Position numbers and translations under genes: made by a program. DNA of 64,000 bases. Origin: Salminus brasiliensis (lineage: Eukaryota; Chordata; Actinopteri; Characiformes; Bryconidae). Below, in pieces: positions 1 to 10,900 of the stretch (positions are counted from its first letter, which is position 1; each line of letters starts with the position of its first letter). The notes beneath the pieces were generated by a model that saw only the letters and a program-made list of their open reading frames with translations, searched no databases and was not told where the DNA came from. The stretch covers positions 46,424,271 through 46,488,270 of the forward strand of contig NC_132881.1 in the NCBI RefSeq assembly GCF_030463535.1, given 5' to 3'.

Positions 1-158
1 AGCAATGAGGAACTGATGTGTGTACATGCTCGACACACATTTGTCTCATACTTCTCCCTGGACAAGGCCTTCGGGGGGGCTCTCGGGCTCTGTGGATTTA
101 CACAAAGTGCTGCACCGCTGCTTTTTAAAAGAAGCTGTCTCTCATGCTGTTCACACCC
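1..158 (+). repeat. 158-bp perfect duplicate, copy A
   Basis: Identical base for base to 2861-3018. The left limit is unknown because the window starts inside it. Confidence 0.95.
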
Positions 159-160
159 TC

Positions 161-600
161 AGTAGAGCTCAGTAACACTGAGATAAATAACTGATCAGCA
201 CAGTGATTTATCAGTCTACTCAGGCTTTAGTAGAGCTCATTAACACTGAGATAAATAACTGATCAGCACAGTTATTTATCAGTCCACTCAGGCTTTAGTA
301 GAGCTCAGTAACACTGAGATAAATAACTGATCAGCACAGTGATTTATCAGTCTACTCAGGCTTTAGTAGAGCTCAGTAACATTGAGATAAATAACTGATC
401 AGCACAGTGATTTATCAGTCCACTCAGGCTTTAGTAGAGCTCAGTAACATTGAGATAAATAACTGATCAGCACAGTGATTTATCAGTCTACTCAGGCTTT
501 AGTAGAGCTCAGTAACACTGAGATAAATAACTGATCAGCACAGTGATTTATCAGTCTACTCAGGCTTTAGTAGAGCTCAGTAACGCTGAGATTAATAACC
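161..600 (+). repeat. 68-bp tandem minisatellite, about 6.5 units
   Basis: Units start AGTAGAGCTCAGTAACACTG at 161, 229, 297, 365, 433, 501 and 569. Units differ by only a few substitutions. Each contains short inverted parts (ACTGATCAG; CACTG...CAGTG). Confidence 0.95.
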
Positions 601-2037
601 GAACTGCCTTATAATTTGGACTAAATGCAGATGCTTCATTTCTGTACTCTGAATACATATTTCCAATACTTGTACCCTGTTACATCCCAACCCTGTCCAT
701 ACCCAATACAGCCTCAGGGTCAGTAAAAAGTGTCCAGACTATTCTCATCACCCCTTAAATGGCTGGCTGCCGGAGCTGCCGGCAGGTCAAGCCTTCCATT
801 CCACACTCCTACAAGTTCAGCATTTTTGAACCCTCTAATATCTCTCTGCTGCATATGTAGAATATAGTTTATAATATAGATAAAATATGAAAATATGGAA
901 ATATTCATGAAGATTTAGCTGGATCTGGAGTGGTGGTGCACTGTTCTACTGAAACCTGTAAACCTGACCTTCATTTATGAGTCATCAGAAGATAACCTTT
1001 CCTACAACATCACAGTTTCAGGTTTCCAAACAAGTCTGTTGCAAGTCCTCTGGAATGATTAGGGTAAAACACCACTTTTGGTCACAATAAGCAAAGATAT
1101 GCTTGTAGTGAAAAGGGTGCAGAAATCCATGAAAAGAGCACCTCTCCAACTGGTAAGAACGGGGTGGACTGATCATGATTGGGCTTGTGTTGCAGCCAGT
1201 ACATTCTGAAAGCAAACATCACACAGTCTGCAGAAACAGCTGAGGGTGAAAAGAGGCTTTGCCATAACCTCAAAAGATCAGTGCAGCAAGATGAGCCAAG
1301 AATTTCACAAAACTAGAAGCCTTTTGCAGGAAGGACGGTCAAAAATCCCCCAAAACATGAACTGAAAGACTCTTAGATGTTACTAAAGGGTTTGACCCTT
1401 ACCACAGGGGGTGTTACTTTTCTATTTGAGGTATTTTGTGTGGTTACATGTGGTTACAGCAACAGAATATAGCTGATGGAAATGTCCCAGCAGGTGAGCA
1501 GTGAGAAATGCTGACAATTCTTGACTTTTATTCTTGATGTTCTTGAATTTGTTGTGCTATCCGGTGTCACACCAGAGGAGGATTGGTTCCCCCTTCTGAG
1601 TTTTGATTCCTCTCAAGGTTTCGTCTCGTCTCGACCTGAACTGAATTGATTTGAAACTTAGTGGCTAGTAGGAGCGTAACACAATGTGACTGTTTCTGTA
1701 TTTCTTTAAAGCTCAAAATATCAGTTTCACCGGAGGTGTTTATTGGGTCTTCTAAATGCTATTTTGAATCAATGGGGATTGAGTCCTTTTCTAAAGATGA
1801 CTCTAAAGATTCATTTTCTCAAGAGAACAATGTTATGCTCAGTGTAATCTGTTTTTTTATGCAAAGTAAAACACTGAAGCTCCACAGAGAGACGTGAGGG
1901 CTAAACTTACATTAAACAGAATTAAATAAATAAATAAAAAACATAAAAGGAATTATGAACCAAATGTTTAATGGGTATTATTCTCAACATAATGGGATCT
2001 TTTCCTCTGTAAAACTAAATTACAAAGTCACTCTCCT
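601..2037. other. intergenic, no gene seen
   Basis: No exon-like or RNA-like signal. At 1561-1645 a short fragment (AGAGGAGGATTGGTTCCCCC and following) resembles the LINE-like 3' tail seen more fully at 62470-62740. Confidence 0.6.
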
Positions 2038-2453
2038 TGGCAATGGTCAAAAGCCGATCTGCACCAAGAACCCTTCCAGCTTCACGTACAGCTCGGCTCG
2101 ACCCGCCATCCTTTAAGATCCACGGAAGACGAGCGTCCAGACTTTTTACTGTCCTGCACCAAAGTGGTGGAGCGAACTTCCCCTGGGTGTCCGAACAGCA
2201 GAGTCCAACGCTCACTGTCCTCAAACCCAGACTGAAGACCCTCCTCTTCTGAGAGGACTTGGGTGAAGAGTAGAGTATTATGGTCTCCATATTGACTTGT
2301 GTTTTGTAGAGTCTAAGAGTAGAGGGAGCTTTGGTTGAATCTTATTCTAGTCTATTCAACCAACTAAAGGGTACTTTCTGAGTTAAATTGTTCTTTTGTA
2401 AGTCGCTCTGGATAAAAGTGTCTGCTAAATGCTGTAAATGTAAATGTAAGTGT
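2038..2453 (+). mobile_element. LINE 3' end (ORF2 C-terminus and tail)
   Basis: Related to 13011-13560 (minus) and 59690-59995 (plus). Encodes the fragment [18 protein letters not shown] and ends [17 protein letters not shown] before a stop. The tail carries GTAAGTCGCTCTGGATAAAA and TGTAAATGTAA repeats, the 3' tail also found on the SINEs here. 5'-truncated, non-functional. Confidence 0.6.
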
Positions 2454-2683
2454 TGTAAAACTGCCAACCCCCCCCCCCTAATTGCCATCACATGTCCATG
2501 TGAATTCCTCTACTAAGTTAAAAGTCTATCGGCTACACAACTGAAGGAGCTATAACTTTAGCCTATAGACACAAATGACCATCCTTATGTCTAAAGGTTT
2601 TACTTCTGCACTAAAAGAGTAAAAATGTAAATGCAGCACCCCTCCCCCCTCTCTCAATGTGGTATGTGCTCATAGCCCCCTAT

Positions 2684-2700
2684 GCCCCCCCCCCCCCCCC
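2684..2700 (+). repeat. poly-C tract
   Basis: Run of 17 C; a shorter one lies near 2470. Confidence 0.85.
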
Positions 2701-2860
2701 TTAAAAAGGTAGAAATGTAGGGTAATGTTGAAAAATGTGTCAAGGTTTCCTCTAAGGCCGCATACCAGAGGCCTCACACAGCAAAATATTGGGCAATACG
2801 TTTTGCTGATGATGTCACATGGGACTAGCAACACACATGTTGCGGTTAGGAGCACAAGTG

Positions 2861-3018
2861 AGCAATGAGGAACTGATGTGTGTACATGCTCGACACACAT
2901 TTGTCTCATACTTCTCCCTGGACAAGGCCTTCGGGGGGGCTCTCGGGCTCTGTGGATTTACACAAAGTGCTGCACCGCTGCTTTTTAAAAGAAGCTGTCT
3001 CTCATGCTGTTCACACCC
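2861..3018 (+). repeat. 158-bp perfect duplicate, copy B
   Basis: Identical to 1-158. After it the sequence diverges completely: here AGCTCTTTCACG follows, while copy A runs into the 68-bp minisatellite. Confidence 0.95.
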
Positions 3019-3277
3019 AGCTCTTTCACGCTACCCTCTCATTACTCTCATTATCTGCTTTCATATCAAGAGGAAAGCACATTCCACCGGCCCGTCTTTA
3101 TGTGTCCTCATATCAAAAGCATCACAGTGTCCAAACCTGTAGCACAACAGGGCTTTCTGAAAGCACCTCTTCCCTCTTTAAACAGTTGCAAACATCTTCA
3201 CATCCTGTTCTACCACATACCTGGATCATGAGCTAGAACTCAACTTGAATGGCAAACACAACTATGAGTAAAAATAT

Positions 3278-3890
3278 ACTTTCACTATAGTACAGTTTCT
3301 GCTCTTTAATTGAGTTAGATTAGGATACAGTACCAAACTTTCACTATAGTACAGTTTCAGCTCTTTAATTGAGTTAGATTGGGATACAGTACCATACTTT
3401 CACTATAGTACAGTTTCAGCTCTTTAATTGAGTTAGATTGGGATACAGTACCATACTTTCACTATAGTACAGTTTCTGCTCTTTAATTGAGTTAGATTGG
3501 GATACAGTACCAAACTTTCACTATAGTACAGTTTCAGCTCTTTAATTGAGTTAGATTGGGATACAGTACCATACTTTCACTATAGTACAGTTTCAGCTCT
3601 TTAATTGAGTTAGATTGGGGTACAGTACCATACTTTCACTATAGTACAGTTTCAGCTCTTTAATTTAGTTAGATTGGGATACAGTACCATACTTTCACTC
3701 TAGTACAGTTTCTGCTCTTTAATTGAGTTAGATTGGGATACAGTACCATACTTTCACTATAGTACAGTTTCTGCTCTTTAATTGAGTTAGATTGAGATAC
3801 AGTACCATACTTTCACTATAGTACAGTTTCTGCTCTTTTAATTGAGTTAGATTGGGATACAGTACCATGTCTTCACTATAGTACAGTTTC
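3278..3890 (+). repeat. 59-bp tandem minisatellite, about 10 units
   Basis: Unit ACTTTCACTATAGTACAGTT...GAGTTAGATTGGGATACAGT repeated every 59 bp (3278, 3337, 3396 and on) with few substitutions. Confidence 0.95.
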
Positions 3891-3984
3891 TGCAAAAATG
3901 GGTTCTTTAAAAAGCCACTTATTTGTAAACAACAATGAAGATTAAATGTTTTTTAATTAACGAATCACATCACATAACATACAA

Positions 3985-4139
3985 CAGCGCTACTCAATCC
4001 TGGTCCTAGAGATCTACCACCCTGCAGAGTTTAGCTCCATACTGAAGGCCTTCAGGAGCAACTGAACATTAGAGTCAGCTGTGTTGGATCTGAACTCTTC
4101 AGGGTGGTAGATCTCCAGGACCAGGATTGAGCAGCCCTG
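3985..4139. mobile_element. foldback (palindromic) element
   Basis: 40-bp inverted arms 3985-4024 and 4100-4139 (one end TCAATCCTGGTCCTAGAGAT, the other its complement). Same family as 49520-49713. No coding capacity. Confidence 0.8.
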
Positions 4140-5199
4140 TCATACAAGATCTATGGGTCAATCAGTCCAATCCAAAGGTTTTCACCACAAGATTTCAAGT
4201 CCTTAAATTGTAATAATAATAATTATATTTTAGTGTTACTTTTTACTTTGGGGTTTTTTGGACTTACTTACTTAATACAGCTTTAAACCAGATCGGCCAA
4301 TCAGATTAAAAGACCAGTCTAAGTGTAGTTTAATATGGCCTACAATGACCCGTCCAGTGTTTATAAGTAAAGCAGCTGTAACTGTGACAGCCTGTTTAAT
4401 TAGTGCCTTTGATTTAAGCTCCATCACATTAACTCCAATTAAACAGTGTTTAACTGTTAGCCTTGGAATCATTTGGATGTGTATTTTGGGCAGCTGAACA
4501 TTTAAACACGAGCAAAGGTTGATGAAGTTCTGGAGACCATGTGTTTGAATGGATCTGATGGCATGTGTCTGTGTGTGTGAATGCAGGAAATTTTTATTTC
4601 ATAGCTGGAGAGACGCCGTAACTCATTGTCAGAGAAGTTCTTACTTATCTGATTCTGCCATGTTTGCCTAAAGGTTGATGGTTGCGATGTGGAGGAAGTC
4701 ATTCAGAGTGGTTTGGTGGATAAACGTCCAGAGTAAGAACACAGTGGTGAATAAAACCAGACGTCTGAAGCCTTTGATGCCTTTAAAAGCTCCCTCACAG
4801 AAAGGCATTATGTCGAATGGTTATGGATGCACTGCCTGATGCACTGCCTGATGCACTGCCTGAGACACTGTTCTACCAAGTTTTACAACCTCCATTCATG
4901 GTGGAAGGATACTTGCAGTGAGTTGTACTGCAAAATAGTCCCAAAGAAAATGTATTTACCACATCTTATCATTATCATTAACAGTCCACGTAAAACATAG
5001 AAGACATGTAGGTTGACTGATGGTTTTAGATAAAAATAAAATGGCTATATTTGTGTAGTAGTCATGGAGACCAACGTCTGGTAGGCCAATATCTCTACAA
5101 CGAACCATTTCAAACCAAACCCCACTCTGAATGAACAGGTTTACATCCCTGTGTTTACATCACTGATGTAAACAAAGAATACTGTAGTATTATACATAC
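4140..5199. other. intergenic, no gene seen
   Basis: AT-rich, no convincing exon, RNA gene or tandem array; a small GATGCACTGCCT triplication lies near 4827. Confidence 0.5.
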
Positions 5200-5552
5200 A
5201 CAACATGGACAAAACTATTGGGACACCTGCTCATTCATTGTTTCTTCCAAAATCAATGGTGTAAAAAAAAAAGACAAATTCTTGAAAAACTAACTCTACT
5301 GTCCAGGGAAGAAGAAGGCTTTCTACTAGGTTTTGAAGGAGCATTGCTGTGAGGATTTGATTGTATTCAGTGACAAGAGCACTAGTGAGGTCTGACTGTT
5401 TGATGACTTACCCCACACCTCATCACCAACTCCTCAACTCATACTCAAAAGTATTGGATGGAGCTCCACCACCATCATTCCTGAGAACACAGTTCCTCCA
5501 TTGCTCCACAGCTTAATGCTGGGGGGCTTTATACCCCTCTAGCTCAAGCCTC
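5200..5552 (+). mobile_element. non-autonomous DNA transposon (MITE), 'GGACA...TATTGGGACACCT' family
   Basis: Begins with a variant of GGACAAAAGTATTGGGACAC and ends near GGGGGGCTTTATACCCCTC. Related to copies at 15345-15697, 17405-17937, 51310-51642 and 63545-63890. Frames in it are spurious. Confidence 0.7.
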
Positions 5553-7762
5553 CTTATTAAATTAATTTAAATTAATCAATGGCTTAAAATAGTTTTAATT
5601 ACCAAAAATGCATAATTTTAACACATATTATTATTTAATGTAATATTTAATACATAAATACATTCATTAACAATCAGTTATATCCCCCAAAAAGAATATG
5701 GGGAATAAACAGAAAAGTGAGACCCTTTTTATGCTTGTGAACAAATGACTATAGGTCATCTGGAATGCAAGGATGCATGAAACCAAACAGGAAAAAACTG
5801 AATTCTGTGATTCAACGATTGCAAAATAGAAACCCACATGCTGCTCTGAGAACATAACAGATACCTGTAAATGGTTTAGGTCACTGATTCCTGCGGCAGG
5901 ACAAGAAGTAAACCAGTTAAGAAAGGTTAACCAACTGTATGACACCTATAATGTGGGCCTAAAAAGGTCTAAGGATCACGAATGCACCTTCCGGTGTACC
6001 ATTTCCACCTGGCATTCATGAGGAAGATAGCAGATTAGAAAGTGAATTTAGTAATATAGCAAAGTAAGCCAAATTCTGTCACTCTCTGGCATGCTGTCAG
6101 TGGTTAAATGATACCTTAATGTTGTTAATGAGAGACTAAATTAAAAAATCAATACAGAGTCTTACTCAGGCTAAACAGTACTGCCAAGAAAGAATCTGAC
6201 CTCAGAATGCGAATATATTACTTCATAGTAAGACGAAACCGAGATTAACTTACGGAAAAAAGGGCTCACGATTAGAAGGCACATCATCTGTCAAACATGA
6301 TGGAGGCAGTGTCAAGGCATGACCAATGGAGCGACTGCTGATCGAAGTAGCAGAATTTGTTCTGAAGTGTATAGAGATCTACTTTTTGCTTAGATTCTAT
6401 CAAATGCAGCTTTGCAAGTATGGACCATGCCAGTGGAGCTTGATAGGGGGGAGGGCCTTTTTTAATATACAAAGATATACATATACGTATACAAAGATGA
6501 TCAAGGTAAAGAAGAAGGGTGACGTTGTATAACACAAGGGTGAAGTGAGAGGGGGAGATATATATATATCAAATATACAAATATATATAACAAGCTCTAA
6601 TGAACCAAAAATAAACACACTTTCCACCAAATGTTCAAGTTATGTTTCCCTTTATTATGAAAAGATTCATTTCCTTCTTTAAAAAATGAAAAACACTTTG
6701 GTTAATCTTTGGCAAAACTAGTTTTGCATTGTAAATAAATGATAAAGTTTGAAAAAACAAAAACAAACCAACAAACAAAAAAATATACAATTATAATTCA
6801 AAATGATTTTTGGGAATAATGAGGTAAGATTAAGGACATATAGCAGAACTAAGATCAATAAATATGAAGAGACAACTAGAATCCTAATAAACACGGTTAA
6901 AATCACACTACACATGTTTGTACAAATGATCATCAGAACGTACTACAGCAAAAAGCATCCCCTCGCAGCTTTCTATTGTGGTGTAAAACCTGAAGTGAAC
7001 GTCTGACCATGGATCTCCTGCAGGCTGTTCTCCCCTGACCCTTCTTTTAATGATTTTTAATGGATATTTCACAGAGAGCGTTTGCTCAGTAGCTCATTAA
7101 CCTTCCTTTCAATGGAAGTCAATGTAAAAAATATGCGTATCGTCCCTGTCCAATGAAAAACATGTACCTCCAAAATGGTGAAGTTATAGAAGAAGGCAAA
7201 AATGTGATGGACTTTCAATGGAAGTCAATGTAAAAGAGTTTAATATGAGTCATTTAGAGCATTTCTATTGGTCAATTCATCCAGAATTATTAACACAGCG
7301 TGCAGAAGCAGATATAGGGTTCAAATAATGGAGAAAATAAAAAAACGGACTAAAATGGAGATACATGTTTTTTCATTGTCAATTTTGGAGCATTTCTATT
7401 GGTCCAATAATTATCAGAAATTTCTTCATCTTTACTGATGTTTTTAAGGCTCAACTCAATATGTATTGCATAATTTTGTAAGTTCACTCAGACTTTGCTC
7501 TGTCATCAGTTGTTTTATCATTGTAAGTTGGCCAGACTTCACTTTTCCTACAGTGGACCTGGCCTCAGAGCAGGGGAAGCCCTAAAGGTGTGCAGGCCAG
7601 GGGCTGAGAACCACTTTTTTTCAGACTCCTCTTGTTGATGACGTTGTTTCGACTAAGGCAGGCAGTATGGGCAGGGGTTTAATCATGCTCTGATCAGCGC
7701 TCCTAATGTTGCTGAATGAAGGCCCTGAGCTGGAGCTGCTGACGTTTGGCTGAGGTGCTGGT
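5553..7762. other. hpgd downstream flank / possible 3' UTR
   Basis: AT-rich and without exons. TCAATGGAAGTCAATGTAAA recurs at about 7109-7128 and 7214-7233 (again near 56112), a dispersed fish repeat piece. Confidence 0.45.
6651..6656 (-). promoter_or_regulatory. possible hpgd polyadenylation signal
   Basis: AATAAA on the minus strand, about 1.1 kb past the hpgd stop. A closer ATTAAA lies at 7678-7683. Which one is used, if either, cannot be told from sequence; the DNA between contains repeat-like pieces. Confidence 0.25.
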
Positions 7763-7886
7763 TCAGGCTGAGAGCGGCTCATAGGTGTGGAAGTGAATCC
7801 CTTTGGAGCAGGTGATCTTCATCACAGCCCCGTTCAGAGTCTCATCTGTTATAATGCGCATCATCCCCTCTGCGATCAGAGACGGC
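7763..7886 (-). CDS. hpgd: hpgd coding exon 7 (C-terminus)
   Basis: Residues 221-261 plus [18 protein letters not shown], then [16 protein letters not shown], the conserved C-terminal SDR strand of HPGD, ending EPLSA. The acceptor (TTTTTCCAG|G) is preceded directly by a 27-unit TG repeat, so the splice site's pyrimidine tract is only about seven bases long. Confidence 0.94.
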
Positions 7887-7891
7887 CTGGA

Positions 7892-7950
<59 letters not shown>

Positions 7951-10900
7951 TCACAGACATCAGCTGAGAATATACAGTACATGCACTGAAAAGCTGGTGA
8001 AACTAAGCAAATCCATACAGTGTCTGGAGTTCACACAGAAGACCAGCACCTAAACCTGTTTTTCATCTGACCAACCTATCAATGACTTTACTGACCAACA
8101 TCACATTCTGACCACTGACTTTATGTTTATTTGGGTTTATTCTAATGTTATATAGAATTAATTACAGGTAGACACTCTCACTGACCACTGACTTTATGTT
8201 TATTTGGTTTATTCTAGTGTTATATAGAGTTAATTACAGGTAGGCACTCTCACTGACCACTGACTTTATGTTTATTTGGGTTTATTCTAATGTTATATAG
8301 AGTTAATTACAGGTAGACTCTCTCACTGACCACTGAGTCTATGTTTATTTGGGTTTATTCTAATGTTATATAGAGTTAATTACAGGTAAACACTCTCACT
8401 TACCACTGAGTCTATGTTTATTTGTAACATAATTTATATGGAAATGATGAACACATTTGTATGTGAGCATGAATTCCCTCTCTCTGAAAGCTGCAGTTCT
8501 AATGTGAAAGTCCAATTTTCCCAACTCTCCCATCTTTTATCCAGGTTGTATTAGATAACACATTTTCTCTCTGAATTCCAGAGATCTAAAGAGATAAAAG
8601 CTCCATCCAGAAGTCCACTAACAGATTTGGCAGCAGTCCTATCTGTACCGTGCTCTAGCCAATGCACAAAATATGCTGCATGATGTTTTAAAAGTTCAGT
8701 ACACTATCAGTTCTGCAAGGTGGCTAATAATACTGTACCCAGCAACAGGGGGTTTTAACAAAGGGGTTTTACAGTAGAAGCTCCAGATCTCATCAGAACA
8801 GATGCATCTCACCAGAAGCAGGTGAACATAAATCCAGTAATAAGGAGAAACAAGAGCTTCTCATTCTGAAGAAAGTAGTGAGATCTTGTTGGTGAGCTAG
8901 TCTGAAGAACAGAGCTCGGCTCCTCCAGGTTACTCCTGGACGTCCCCTCCCCAGTCCAGCCAGCACAGCGTGGAGGATGTGTTCAACTCCATCAGAAGCA
9001 GCAGCAGCAGCAGCTCACCTGATTTCCCATCATTAAGCCCTGATTTACCACCAAACCAGGTGTTGACCTGAGGAGAACTCTAAATAATACTAGACTCCAT
9101 GAGGAGAACTTTGGAGATGTTCTAATGATGAACACAGTGATGGAGAACCAACACCACCACTTTCTGTAGGAGTGTTAATATTAGTGTTTTTTCTAATATC
9201 AGTGTTTTACTGACCAGATAAACTCTTACTGACCAGATAAGGAGCTTTTCACTTTGACAAGAGCCAAATCTTTATCTCCAAAATGGCAAGACGTGTGGGG
9301 ATTGTCTGTTCTATCTAGTCTAAAGGGATTAAAAGGCTATTGTGGCACAAGTCTTTGATTATGGAAGGAATGTGTGAGAACGCACAGTGCGGGTACACTT
9401 CTGTGTACGGAGCTGCATAGGCTATAAATCCGAACGTAATCCGATCACCAAAAACACTGTTAATACCAGATGTGCTCAGAGTGCCCAGGCTAACCCCCGT
9501 CCACTGTCAAAAACACCAACAATGGACACATGAGCATTGCAAAAGGACGATTGAGCAATGGTCTATACTGTACTTCTGCATCTCACTGTTAGTCCTGTCT
9601 TCAGAACATGGTCACATTTAAAAATGAGCTATTCATTTCTTTATGAACATTTTTATTATCTTTATTATCTGTGTGCCTTTACAATTGATTATTTAATCAG
9701 AACATTTATATAACTGATCTATATTTCTGTGGAGCTTTGATTAAATCGTAAAAATATTTGGATATATTTTTAATACGCTACTGCATTCCTATTTACCAGA
9801 CACGGTACTGTCTTTATATTTTATTACTTTTTAGGACAAATTGCTGCAGTAGAGAATCTTCTAACTAAGGTGAAGGAAGCTGTAAAACAAACACACATTT
9901 CATCAGAAACAACAGCTGCAACATCTAATTAAAGACTACAACAGACATAAAGAGGCCAAAATTCTTTTTCTATAAATATATATTTTTAGATTTTATATTT
10001 ATATACTGATCTTGTATTTTTTTTCTTACTTTTTAATATATAATTATATTTTATATTTTGTAATTATATTTAAATTGTATGATTAATTCTAATATATATA
10101 TATATATATAATTTTGTAAATTCATATTCACCAGAAACAGTGCTGTATGTCTTTATTTATTTAGTTATTTTTTAGAACAAATAGCTGTAGTAGAGAATTA
10201 TCTCTAAAGCTAAGGTGGAGGAAGCTGTAAGACAAACACACGTTTCATCAGAAACCACAGCTGCAACATCTAACCAGAGACTACGACATCTGACCACGTA
10301 CACGGACAAGCTGTTCCAGTACAGCTGCGGTTGGCGGACGCAGACTGTTTCAGCAGGATGAATAATCCTGACTCTGTTAGATGAATTAGGCTACATTAGG
10401 TCACCTTCACTATAACAGTGCAGCAGCAGCACATAGCTGCCCTTTCTTCTCTCCACATCCAGCATTTAACATCAACCCTGAATTAGGACTTGACCTAGAG
10501 AGAAAACAGGAGCCACAGAGAGACGACCTGCAGATAAACAGCTGTTTCTGTTTCAGTTAAGGTGACTGTCCATTGATCAGATGTACATGTATTGGCTGAT
10601 CAGTCAAGACGTCCAATGTTTTACTGACACTGTGTGACGCTGCCATCTCCCACAGTCTTAAATTCTGCACTAGCCAATCTGCTGTGTGCTAGGCAATGTC
10701 CTGCTGTCTATTTCTGTCCTTGCGCAAGTGCATCTGAGGTTTCTGAGAAGTATCAGTTTTACTACATTAGCCTCACACTTCCAGTGCAAAACTAAGGATC
10801 ACTAAACATGTCTTGACTGGTTGACTACATGTGCATTAAGGGGTGCATGATCTCAGCCATTTTTTGTAGGTTCTTAATGGAGGACATAAAGACGACACCT

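Noticed and set aside
161..600. CRISPR-like regular repeats
   Set aside because: The whole 68-bp unit repeats with no unique spacers, and the DNA is vertebrate: a minisatellite.
3278..3890. CRISPR-like regular repeats
   Set aside because: Continuous 59-bp tandem units with no spacers.
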